In this document: positions 1-7,489 of the stretch, one piece after another | Layout of the letters: the number at the start of each line of letters is the position of its first letter | Position numbering within the stretch: position 1 is the first letter of the stretch | Source: Bin5 sp963662575 | GTDB lineage: Bacteria > Chloroflexota > Anaerolineae > Caldilineales > Caldilineaceae | Reading direction: 5' to 3' | Assembly (NCBI GenBank): GCA_963662575.1 | Contig: OY759723.1 | Coordinates: forward strand, 2,418,001 to 2,482,000 | DNA length: 64,000 nucleotides | The notes under the pieces: model-generated | What the model saw: the letters and a program-made list of their open reading frames with translations, nothing else | What the model was told of the DNA's origin: nothing | Database searches by the model: none | Translations under genes and position numbers: made by a program

Positions 1-585
1 ACTACCCTCTCTCTGTTCCTGTGTATGTTGGCCGGGTTCGCCTTCGCCAAGTATGACTTCCCTTTCAGGCGCGTACTCTTTGTGTTGGTCCTGGCCAGCT
101 TTACTCTGCCCTTTGAGGTAGTCCTGATCCCACTCTATACTATGATGGTCCAGTTCGGTTGGCTTAACACATACTGGGTGCTGATTGTCCCCTTTGCCGC
201 CAGCGCCTTCGGCATCTTCCTGGGCCGGCAGTACGCGTTGGCCCTGCCCACCGAGCTGATGGAAGCCGCCCGCATTGATGGCTCCAGTGAACTGGGGATC
301 TTCTTCCGCATTGCTCTGCCCAACCTGCGCCCAGCCCTGGCCGTGATGGGAATTATCTTTTTTCAGTCTTCCTGGAACGACTTTCTCTGGCCCCTGATCG
401 TTCTCAATGATTCGACTATGTACGTGATCAACCTGGCACTGCCCACACTGCGCGGCCCCTACGGCGATCAGTACGGCCTTGTCCTCGGCGGCGCCGTAAT
501 CGCCGTCATACCAATTATCATTATCTTCTTTGCCATGCAGCGCTATTTCATCGAAGGAATTATGGCCGGCGCGCTGAAGGGCTGA
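1..585 (+). CDS. Sugar ABC transporter permease, MalG type (5' end outside window)
   Basis: Membrane permease of a CUT1-type sugar importer. The reading frame is open from base 1 (TTLSLFLC before the first Met at 25), so the N-terminus lies upstream of the window and only the last ~194 residues are seen. Several hydrophobic membrane segments are visible. The cytoplasmic EAA loop that docks the ATPase is present (EAARIDGSSELGIFFRIALP), and the protein ends in GALKG, typical of MalG-type subunits. An M20-family hydrolase follows 35 bp downstream and is probably in the same transcript. The substrate cannot be told from the sequence. Confidence 0.9.
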   Translation, partial: TTLSLFLCMLAGFAFAKYDFPFRRVLFVLVLASFTLPFEVVLIPLYTMMVQFGWLNTYWVLIVPFAASAFGIFLGRQYALALPTELMEAARIDGSSELGIFFRIALPNLRPALAVMGIIFFQSSWNDFLWPLIVLNDSTMYVINLALPTLRGPYGDQYGLVLGGAVIAVIPIIIIFFAMQRYFIEGIMAGALKG

Positions 586-620
586 TTGCAGATACCTTTC
601 TGCGTTCTGGGAGTCTATCC

Positions 621-1826
621 ATGCACGAAACTCACGTTCCCGCAATCCAGTCCGCCGTGCAGGAGCACAGTGACGACATCATCACCTTCCTCCGCCAAAT
701 CTGCGCCATCCCTTCGCTGGATTCGCAGATCGGCCCCGTCGGGGAACGCGTCCAGGCCGAATTGCGCAAAATGGGCTTCGATGAAGTCTGGTTCGATTCG
801 ATGGGCAACACCGTCGGCAGAATCGGCGACGGTGAACGCATTCTCGTCTACGACAGCCACATCGACACTGTCGGCATCGGCGCCGCTGACGAATGGGATT
901 GGGATCCGTTCGAGGGCAAAGTTGAGGACGGTATCCTCTATGCCCGCGGCGCCTGCGACGAAAAGGGCAGCACGCCAGGTATGATCTACGGGCTGGCCAT
1001 CGCCCGCAGTCTGGGGCTGCTCGAAGGTTGGACCGCCTACTATTTCGGCAATATGGAGGAGTGGTGCGACGGGATTGCTCCGCACGCCTTCGTCGAACAC
1101 GAAGGCATCCGCCCCGATTTCGTCGTCATCGGCGAGCCGACCAAAATGCAGATCTATCGCGGCCATAAAGGGCGAGTCGAGCTGAAAGCGGTCGCCAAAG
1201 GCAGGAGCGCCCACGCCGCCAGCAACCACCTCGGCGACAACGCCATCTACAAAGCCCTCCCTTTACTTGAAGGCATCAGCAACCTCGAGCCGCAACTTGG
1301 CGACCATCCTTTCCTGGGACCCGGCAAGATCACCGCCACCGACATCGAAGTCGAAACACCCAGCCTCAACGCTGTCCCCAATCAGTGCACGGTCTACATC
1401 GACCGCCGCGTCACCTTCGGCGAGGATCTGGAAGCCGTGATCGAGCAGGTGCGCGCTCTGATTCCGCCGTCCAATCAACAGGCCGAGGACGTGACGCTTG
1501 AGATGCTCTACTACGATGAGCCAAGCTATACCGGCTTCGTCTTTCCGGTCGAAAAGTATTTCCCCGCCTGGGCGCTGGAAGATGATGAACCGCTGGTACA
1601 AGCGGGGCAAGCGACCCGCAAGCTTATCGGCCTGCCGGACGCACCCACCAGCAAGTGGGATTTCAGCACTAACGGCATCTACTGGCGTGGCAAAGCCGGT
1701 ATTCCCAGCATCGGTTTCGCGCCCGGCGACGAAGTGACAGCCCACACTGTCATGGATAGCGTTTCGCTGGCCGAAGTTGTGAAATCCACCGAGTTCTACG
1801 CGCTGCTGCCGGCGCTGATCACGTAG
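621..1826 (+). CDS. M20-family metallohydrolase, YgeY-like
   Basis: Zinc-dependent amidohydrolase/peptidase of the ArgE/DapE/M20 superfamily, cytoplasmic, 401 residues (full length). The metal-site series is visible: DSHIDTV (H and D ligands), GACDEKGS (bridging Asp), MEEWCDG (catalytic and metal Glu), IGEPT, and a C-terminal HTVMDS (last His ligand). The overall sequence resembles the YgeY group, named for linkage to selenium metabolism in other genomes; no selenium genes are visible here, so the substrate is left open. The ATG at 621 is preceded by GGGAG at about 608-612. It follows the sugar permease closely and may hydrolyse an imported N-acyl or amide compound (inference). Confidence 0.85.
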   Translation: MHETHVPAIQSAVQEHSDDIITFLRQICAIPSLDSQIGPVGERVQAELRKMGFDEVWFDSMGNTVGRIGDGERILVYDSHIDTVGIGAADEWDWDPFEGKVEDGILYARGACDEKGSTPGMIYGLAIARSLGLLEGWTAYYFGNMEEWCDGIAPHAFVEHEGIRPDFVVIGEPTKMQIYRGHKGRVELKAVAKGRSAHAASNHLGDNAIYKALPLLEGISNLEPQLGDHPFLGPGKITATDIEVETPSLNAVPNQCTVYIDRRVTFGEDLEAVIEQVRALIPPSNQQAEDVTLEMLYYDEPSYTGFVFPVEKYFPAWALEDDEPLVQAGQATRKLIGLPDAPTSKWDFSTNGIYWRGKAGIPSIGFAPGDEVTAHTVMDSVSLAEVVKSTEFYALLPALIT

Positions 1827-2033
1827 CCCGCATCCTCTCCATTTGCCCTCAATTTCCATTTCTCCTGCCGGCCGGCGGCCATCAAGAAACGCGATTGGAC
1901 GAAATCCGCACAATTGGAGAAAATAGAGGTGATCTCGTGGTGTCCTCCCAGCTCGGAGGGCGCCGAATTCAGCATCCTGAGAAACAGCGGAGCCGTAGCG
2001 CATCTGCCGATACGTCGAATGTGGTGAACTGAT

Positions 2034-2783
2034 ATGACGATTGCTGAAAACCTGCGCCAGGTACGCGCACGCATGGTCCAGGCCGCGCAACGCGCGCAGC
2101 GGTCCCCGGACGAAATCACGCTTGTGGCGGTGAGCAAGACAAAGCCGATGGCGCTGATCGCCGAGACCGCCGCCGCCGGCCAGATTGATTTTGGTGAAAA
2201 TCGGCTCGAAGAACTTTGGCCAAAGGCCGATGCCGCGACTGCAGCCGGCTTGAACGCAATTCGCTGGCATGCTATCGGCACTATCCAGAGCCGCAAGGCA
2301 AAACTGGCGTTGGCGCCGCCTGCCGCTGAATCCCAGACAGCCAGTGACGCGATCTGCCTTATCCATTCAGTGGACAGGCCGAAAATCGCCCAACGTCTGA
2401 GCCGGCTGGCCGTCGACAACGACCACCCGCTCGACGTCCTGCTGGAAGTCAACGTCAGCGGCGAAGTGAGCAAACACGGCTTTTCCCCAGCCAGCCTGGT
2501 CGACGCGCTGCCCACGCTGCTGGACCTGCCGGCACTACGTTACTGCGGTCTGATGACGATGGCCCCCTTTGTAGACGATGCCGAAGAGGTAAGGCCGCTT
2601 TTCCGAAAATTGCGCTGCCTACTTCAGGAGTTGCGGCACACATTCCCGCCGGCACAGTTTCCGCAGGCCACCTGGCAGCATCTGTCTATGGGCATGACAA
2701 GCGATTTTGAAGTCGCAATCGAAGAGGGCGCCACAATTGTGCGCGTCGGCACGGCGATTTTCGGCCACAGGGAGTACGAATGA
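2034..2783 (+). CDS. yggS: YggS/PROSC-family pyridoxal-phosphate homeostasis protein
   Basis: Single-domain PLP-binding protein of the YggS family (fold type III barrel), which buffers PLP and influences amino-acid and keto-acid pools; no enzymatic reaction is established for the family. The PLP lysine lies in VAVSKTKP near residue 36, followed by DFGENRLEE, WHAIGTIQSRKAK, and the C-terminal family signature GMTSDFEVAIEEGATIVRVG. Length is 249 residues, slightly above usual because of a short Ala/Pro/Ser insert after the IQSRK motif. Its stop overlaps the proC start by 4 bp (ATGA), so the two are translationally coupled; yggS-proC-yggT is a widely conserved order. Confidence 0.93.
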   Translation: MTIAENLRQVRARMVQAAQRAQRSPDEITLVAVSKTKPMALIAETAAAGQIDFGENRLEELWPKADAATAAGLNAIRWHAIGTIQSRKAKLALAPPAAESQTASDAICLIHSVDRPKIAQRLSRLAVDNDHPLDVLLEVNVSGEVSKHGFSPASLVDALPTLLDLPALRYCGLMTMAPFVDDAEEVRPLFRKLRCLLQELRHTFPPAQFPQATWQHLSMGMTSDFEVAIEEGATIVRVGTAIFGHREYE

Positions 2784-3598
2784 AACACCTAAAAGGGAAG
2801 ATTACCTTCATCGGCGGCGGCGCCATGGGTGAGGCCATAATCGGTTCTCTTATCAGCAAAGAGGTCCTCACCCCAACTCAGATCTGTGTCTCCGAGCCGG
2901 TGCCCCCCCGCCGCGACTTTCTGAACAGCACGTACGGCGTTGCGACAGAGACGGACAACGGCCAAGCTGTTAGCGGCGCCTCCGTCGTCGTTCTGGCCGT
3001 CAAGCCACAGGTGCTGGCGCCAGTTATGGCGGACCTTCACGGAAACCTGTCCCCCACTGCACTCGTAGTCAGTATCATGGCAGGGGTGCGCATCGACACG
3101 CTTACATCCGGTCTCGGCCACGACAAGATAGTCCGGTCCATGCCAAACACGCCGGCCCAGGTGGGCAAGGGTATGACCGTATGGACCGACACCGCCGCCG
3201 TATCTGAATCTGACCGCGCCGCAGCCCAGGCCATTCTTGAAGCAATGGGTGAGGCCATCTACGCGGCGGAGGAGCATTACCTGGATATGGCCACCGGATT
3301 AAGCGGTTCCGGTCCTGGATTCGTCTATCTACTGCTCGAGGCTTTGATCGATGCCGGTGTTCACATTGGTTTCAGCCGCGACCAGGCCCAACAAATGGTG
3401 TTACAGACAGTAGATGGTAGTGTGGAGTTGATGCGCCAGGGCGGTCTCCATCCCGCCGACCTGCGCAATCGTGTAACCAGTCCAGCGGGCACAACCGCCG
3501 CCGGTACTCTAGTGTTGGAGCGCGCCGGCGTACGCTCAGCATTGATCGACGCTGTCGATACTGCCTACCGGCGCAGCCAGGAATTAGGTGGCAGCTAA
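2780..3598 (+). CDS. proC: Pyrroline-5-carboxylate reductase
   Basis: Last step of proline synthesis: NAD(P)H-dependent reduction of 1-pyrroline-5-carboxylate to L-proline, cytoplasmic. A Rossmann start (FIGGGAMGEAIIGSL) binds the cofactor; VKPQ and RSMPNTPAQVG are typical internal motifs; the C-terminal ProC signature TSPAGTTAAGTLVLE is intact. Length is 272 residues, as expected for the family. The gene starts inside the yggS stop codon (4-bp overlap) and is followed by yggT 84 bp downstream with a hairpin-forming inverted repeat in between. Confidence 0.95.
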   Translation: MKHLKGKITFIGGGAMGEAIIGSLISKEVLTPTQICVSEPVPPRRDFLNSTYGVATETDNGQAVSGASVVVLAVKPQVLAPVMADLHGNLSPTALVVSIMAGVRIDTLTSGLGHDKIVRSMPNTPAQVGKGMTVWTDTAAVSESDRAAAQAILEAMGEAIYAAEEHYLDMATGLSGSGPGFVYLLLEALIDAGVHIGFSRDQAQQMVLQTVDGSVELMRQGGLHPADLRNRVTSPAGTTAAGTLVLERAGVRSALIDAVDTAYRRSQELGGS

Positions 3599-3604
3599 AA
3601 TAGA

Positions 3605-3638
3605 GCCTGGCAACTTGCACAATTGCCGGCTGCCAGGC
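3605..3638 (+). repeat. Inverted repeat between proC and yggT
   Basis: GCCTGGCA at 3605-3612 is exactly complementary to TGCCAGGC at 3631-3638, giving an 8-bp stem with an 18-base loop, only 6 bp after the proC stop. No T-run follows, so it is not a classical intrinsic terminator; it may be a processing or attenuation hairpin. Function is inferred only from position. Confidence 0.4.
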
Positions 3639-3682
3639 ACATGTGATTCGTCCGTATAGTTTTAATAAAGTAAGGAGTAGCC

Positions 3683-3934
3683 GTGATCTTCCTGCTCTTG
3701 GCCCGTGTACTACAGATCTATACTTTCATCCTTCTGATTCGGATTCTGATCACATGGATCCCGAACCTGGACCCCCATCACCCGATCGTCCAGCTTCTCT
3801 TTCAGGTGACGGAACCGGTGCTGGAACCGGCCCGCAAGCTCATTCCCTCAATCGGCATGATCGACATCTCTCCGATTGTCGTCTTCATCATCCTGGGAAT
3901 CTTGCAGGATCTGCTGGTTCAGCTCGCCTATTAG
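3683..3934 (+). CDS. yggT: YggT-family membrane protein
   Basis: Small integral membrane protein (83 residues) of the YggT family, found next to yggS and proC in many bacteria and linked in some of them to division or osmotic phenotypes. Two hydrophobic segments are visible (residues ~1-20 and ~60-80), separated by the conserved LIRILITWIPNLDP and EPARKLIPSIG region. The GTG start at 3683 is preceded by AAGGAG at 3672-3677 with 5-bp spacing, which decides the start. Confidence 0.88.
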   Translation: MIFLLLARVLQIYTFILLIRILITWIPNLDPHHPIVQLLFQVTEPVLEPARKLIPSIGMIDISPIVVFIILGILQDLLVQLAY

Positions 3935-4022
3935 AATCAGTCCGTAACTTGAAGGCTTTTTTCTCCAGAGCAAAGAGAGAAGACTTCACTTCCCACATAC
4001 GTTCACCACACGGGGAGAAACT

Positions 4023-5432
4023 GTGCCTGAGATTTCAGAAGAAATAGTCGCGCATCGCTGGCGGCCGCGCCCTTCGACTGCAACAAGAGTCGTCGCCGCG
4101 CTCATAGTCGCTTCGTTGTCGCTGAGCGCCTGCGGCATCCGGCGGTTCTTTGGACCGAGAGCCGAGCCGACCGCTGTACAAGAGGAGGCTGATGAAACTT
4201 TGTCCCGGCTGATCGAACGGGCCAAAGAGGACCTGGTGCAGGCAACCAGCGCCGAGGCCGATGAAATCATCCTTGTCAGCACCGAAGAAGTGGAGTGGGG
4301 CGACACCAGCCTCGGTTGCCCGCATCCGAATGAGATGTACGCCCAGATGATAACGCCGGGCTACGCGATCGTTCTGGAGAGCGGCGGCACTACCTACGAC
4401 TTTCACAGCGGGGCAGACCCCGAAGGACCGTTGGTGCAGTGCACAGAAGACGGGACGCCGGCAGGTGTGGCTGCCGTTCCCACCGAGGAGCCCGAAGAAG
4501 AGACCCAAATGGATGCTGACGACGTGCTGCCGCGTCTGATCGAAAGGGCGACAGAGGATCTGATGCAGGCAACCAGCGCCGAGTCCGACGCAATCTCCGT
4601 TGTCAGCACCGAAGAGGTAGAGTGGAGCGACACCAGCCTCGGCTGTCAGGAGCCGAACAAGATGTACGCCCAGATGATCACGCCTGGCTACCTGATCGTC
4701 CTCGAATCAGACGGCAACACCTATGACTACCACACCGGGATCGACCCCGAAGGACCTCTGGTGTATTGCACCGAAGACGGGACGCCCGCAAGCGCGGCTC
4801 TCACCCTCCCAACGGAATCCGTAGGAGTAATCATAATGGACGAAGGCGCGCTGACCCTCCTGATCGAACGGGCCAAAGATGACCTGGTCCAAACAACCGG
4901 TGCCGAGTCCGACGCAGTCACCGTTGTCAGCACCGAAGAGGTTGAGTGGAGCGACTCCAGTCTCGGTTGCCCGGATCCAGACGCGATGTATGCCCAGGTG
5001 ATCACACCGGGCTACCTGCTCGTCCTGGAATCCGACGGCAACACATTTAACTACCACACCGGCGCCGACCCCGATGGACCACTGGTGCAGTGCACCGAAG
5101 ACGGAACGCCCGCCGCGTCGGAGATGGTCGAAGTTGCGATCCAAATGGTCGGGGAAGATGTCCTTTCCCGCCTGGTCGAACGGGCCACAGAGGACCTCAT
5201 TCAGGCAACAAGCGCCGCCGCCGATGAGATCACCGTTGTCAGCACCGAAGAGGTGGAATGGAGCGACACCAGCCTCGGCTGTCCGGAGCCGGACGGGATG
5301 TATGCGCAGATGATCACACCGGGTTACCTGATCGTACTGGAAACTGACGGCGAAACTTATAAGTATCACAGCGGAAGCGACCCTGAAGGGCCGTTGGTTC
5401 AGTGCAAACTCGAGGATGACAGCGAAGAGTAA
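4023..5432 (+). CDS. Lipoprotein with four tandem ~105-residue repeat domains
   Basis: Secreted lipoprotein of 469 residues. The GTG start has GGGGAG just upstream (about 4014-4019). A hydrophobic signal segment at residues ~20-38 ends in a lipobox (LSLSAC), so the mature protein should be lipid-anchored outside the membrane. The rest is four similar units, each opening with a helix like LIERAKEDLVQATSA and continuing with VVSTEEVEWSDTSLGC, MYAQMITPGYLIVLE, a TYxYH turn and DPEGPLVQC. Each unit has two conserved Cys, which could pair outside the cell. The single unit occurs in many hypothetical proteins of Chloroflexota and Cyanobacteria (from memory); no function is known to me. It lies downstream of yggT. 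Confidence 0.8.
   Translation: MPEISEEIVAHRWRPRPSTATRVVAALIVASLSLSACGIRRFFGPRAEPTAVQEEADETLSRLIERAKEDLVQATSAEADEIILVSTEEVEWGDTSLGCPHPNEMYAQMITPGYAIVLESGGTTYDFHSGADPEGPLVQCTEDGTPAGVAAVPTEEPEEETQMDADDVLPRLIERATEDLMQATSAESDAISVVSTEEVEWSDTSLGCQEPNKMYAQMITPGYLIVLESDGNTYDYHTGIDPEGPLVYCTEDGTPASAALTLPTESVGVIIMDEGALTLLIERAKDDLVQTTGAESDAVTVVSTEEVEWSDSSLGCPDPDAMYAQVITPGYLLVLESDGNTFNYHTGADPDGPLVQCTEDGTPAASEMVEVAIQMVGEDVLSRLVERATEDLIQATSAAADEITVVSTEEVEWSDTSLGCPEPDGMYAQMITPGYLIVLETDGETYKYHSGSDPEGPLVQCKLEDDSEE
4209..5420 (+). repeat. Four tandem coding repeats (~310-327 bp each)
   Basis: Direct in-frame repeats within the lipoprotein gene. The start of the LIERA motif recurs at 4209, 4536, 4860 and 5172, giving spacings of 327, 324 and 312 bp (109, 108 and 104 codons). 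Nucleotide similarity between units is high in the core, and the acidic linkers vary in length, pointing to internal duplication followed by drift. Confidence 0.85.
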
Positions 5433-5449
5433 CTCTTTCGCATAGCCAC

Positions 5450-5830
5450 ATGAAACCGAACCGAAGCCAGGATAAGTTCGACGAACTGGTACTGCGCGCA
5501 ATTGAAGACCTGCCCGAAGTTTTCCTCGATTGTCTGGAGAACGTAGCTATCGTCGTCGAGGAGTGGCCCGACCGCGCCGTCCTCCAGTCCGTGGGCGTGC
5601 GTCAGCGCAGCCATCTTTTGGGACTGTACCAGGGCATCCCCCAGACCGACCGAACACACGGCTACAACCTGGTCATGCCGGACAAGATCAGCATTTACCG
5701 CCGCCCGATTCTCATGCGCTGCCGCACCGATTCGGAAGTCCACGAACTCGTCCAAAGGGTCGTCCGCCACGAAATCGCGCACCACTTCGGCATCGACGAC
5801 GATCGACTTACCGAGATCGGCGCATACTGA
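5450..5830 (+). CDS. Minimal zincin-type metallopeptidase family protein
   Basis: Small protein of 126 residues with a zinc-protease motif HEIAHH (HExxH) near residue 108 followed by FGIDDDRL, where a downstream Asp/Glu could be the third ligand. Size and motif fit the small zincin family (formerly DUF1025). No signal peptide is seen, so it should be cytoplasmic; the substrate is unknown for the family. It starts 17 bp after the repeat lipoprotein and may share its transcript. Confidence 0.8.
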   Translation: MKPNRSQDKFDELVLRAIEDLPEVFLDCLENVAIVVEEWPDRAVLQSVGVRQRSHLLGLYQGIPQTDRTHGYNLVMPDKISIYRRPILMRCRTDSEVHELVQRVVRHEIAHHFGIDDDRLTEIGAY

Positions 5831-5950
5831 CGTCACTTACCGGTCCCGCAACGGTCATTGAATAGCGCACCCGCTGTAATTGGCGTCGACACGCGCCGCA
5901 CCCCCATCGACAATCTTCCATTAATCTCTATTCATTTGCGAGACGCGTTT

Positions 5951-6010
5951 ATTCTCGTAAACTCTCGCAAACTCTCGTGATCTCTCGTCCAACGCTCGTC
6001 AACTGTTCGT
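5951..6010 (+). repeat. 10-bp tandem repeat, about six units
   Basis: Successive 10-base blocks read attctcgtaa, actctcgcaa, actctcgtga, tctctcgtcc, aacgctcgtc and a degenerate aactgttcgt. The core CTCG recurs at an exact 10-bp period, close to one helical turn, so all copies would face the same side of the DNA. It is AT-richer than its surroundings. Confidence 0.7.
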
Positions 6011-6171
6011 AGAGCTGGTTCCGTTTCACCAACCTGACATTGTCCCTCCCTCAACCCCCTCGCCCGAACGCCTTCAAAATCGTGGGCGTCTCGCCCTCAC
6101 TACGCACTGCAGTCCTGCGGAAGCCAGAAACTCGACGCCCTTCAGCGACAAACCGGATTTCTTGAGATGCT

Positions 6172-6200
6172 TTGGCAACTCTTTCCCTCTATGTTAGTAT
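6172..6200 (+). promoter_or_regulatory. Candidate sigma70-type promoter upstream of the ABC operon
   Basis: TTGGCA at 6172-6177, 17-bp spacer, TAGTAT at 6195-6200 (4 of 6 matches to TATAAT, 5 of 6 to TTGACA). It lies about 275 bp upstream of the permease at 6476, which would give a long leader. Assigned from sequence pattern only. Confidence 0.35.
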
Positions 6201-6475
6201 TGCTTGCGCACGTCGTTTTGTTTCCTGCACGCGCCCCCTGCCAGAACAGGCGCACTCACGAAGCATTACAGTTCCTCCTCAACTGAAATCAGGCGCCTCC
6301 ACCGCGCCCCGTCGAGCCGAAGACGGCGTTTGCCCTATTTTCGCAACGCGAGATTTGCTGAGCAGGGGCGGCGTGAACGTTGAATACTCCAGGCGTCCCA
6401 TTAGCTGTGAACTGGCTCCAGAGAGTGTGCTAGCTACAAGCTACTGACAACCAGCCGCCGGTGTTAAGGTGTTAT

Positions 6476-7354
6476 ATGATCGCTTCCCGCAGTTTCCAAT
6501 TCCGCCTCGAGTCGATCCTGATCTATCTGGGTCTCGGTATCTTCGCGTTCATCGCAGTGACACCCTTCCTCCATACCATCGCCCGTTCCTTCAGCGCCGA
6601 AGCCCCAATCATCCGCGGAGAAGTCTACATCTGGCCGGTTGGCTTCTCCATGGATGCCTACGAACGCCTTATAGTAGGCGGCACTTTCTGGCTGGCCTAT
6701 CGCAACTCCTTCCTCATCACCTTCTACGCGACTCTGGTGCAGATGACCATGACCATTCTGTGCGCCTATCCGCTCTCGCGTACCTACCTGCCGGGCCGTG
6801 GTATTATCATGGCTTTGATCGTCTTCCAGATGATCTTTCCTCCCAGCCTCATTCCGTTCTACCTCACTGTGCGTGAGGTAGGCCTCATCGACAGTTGGGG
6901 GTCGCTCATCTGGCCGTATGCGATAAATACCTTCAACATGATCGTGCTTAAGAGTTATTTTCAAGCGCTGCCTAAGGAACTGGAAGAATCGGCTATCATC
7001 GATGGGGCCAACGACTTCAAGGTGCTCATCTATATCATGCTGCCCCTTTCCGTCCCCGTCCTTCTTACGTTGACCCTGTTCTACGTCGTCGCCAACTGGA
7101 ATCTGTTCCTGCCGGCAATTTTCTTCATCAACGACGGCAACAAACAACCACTCCAAGTGATCCTGCGCGACATGATCTGGTCCATGCAGCTCGCCACGCA
7201 GACTGCAAGCGCCGATGATTTTGAGCGGCTGGCCGGCATGGAAGCTCTCAAGGCCTCTAGCGTCATTATCGCCGCGATCCCAATGTTGATCGCCTATCCA
7301 TTCTTCCAACGTTACTTTATCAAAGGCATCCTTCTGGGCGCCATTAAAGGGTAG
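6476..7354 (+). CDS. Carbohydrate ABC transporter permease, LplC type
   Basis: Inner-membrane permease of a CUT1-type importer (292 residues from ATG 6476). About six hydrophobic segments are visible, and the EAA loop reads EESAIIDGANDFKVLIYIMLP. It ends YFIKGILLGAIKG, a standard C-terminus for this subunit. An upstream in-frame GTG at 6461 exists, but AAGGTG at 6466-6471 sits properly in front of the ATG at 6476, so I chose that. It is the first gene of a permease / binding-protein / permease operon; the C-terminal-type permease comes first, which is less usual. No ATPase is encoded nearby. Confidence 0.9.
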   Translation: MIASRSFQFRLESILIYLGLGIFAFIAVTPFLHTIARSFSAEAPIIRGEVYIWPVGFSMDAYERLIVGGTFWLAYRNSFLITFYATLVQMTMTILCAYPLSRTYLPGRGIIMALIVFQMIFPPSLIPFYLTVREVGLIDSWGSLIWPYAINTFNMIVLKSYFQALPKELEESAIIDGANDFKVLIYIMLPLSVPVLLTLTLFYVVANWNLFLPAIFFINDGNKQPLQVILRDMIWSMQLATQTASADDFERLAGMEALKASSVIIAAIPMLIAYPFFQRYFIKGILLGAIKG

Positions 7355-7489
7355 GTAACGCTGCGAACCGGTTTCCCTTTGTTCGTTCATTCACCGTGTT
7401 TCCGAGAATCATCTGTTTTAGCTGACGTGAAGCGAAGTTTGTCTCTTTCACTCGATCCAGAATTCGGATCCCACAGGAGGAATTCAAAC

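Larger units (their letters stand above)
5831..6475 (+). other. 645-bp region without a convincing gene
   Basis: No reading frame here has good coding character: short frames exist but lack a ribosome site and family features. The region carries a 10-bp tandem repeat at 5951-6010 and a promoter candidate at 6172-6200. It separates the housekeeping genes on the left from an Lpl-type ABC operon on the right, so it probably holds the control region of that operon. Confidence 0.6.

Noticed and set aside
1263..2366. - strand open frame across the M20 hydrolase and yggS
   Set aside because: Spans two well-supported + strand genes and has no family features.
3643..4047. 134-codon frame overlapping yggT
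   Set aside because: yggT has a perfect ribosome site and family match in another frame; this one has neither.
5941..6010. CRISPR-like array
   Set aside because: Units are only 10 bp with no spacers; it is a simple tandem repeat.
6172..6447. 91-codon + strand frame in the 645-bp gap
   Set aside because: No ribosome site, biased Arg/Ser/Pro translation, and its start overlaps the promoter candidate.
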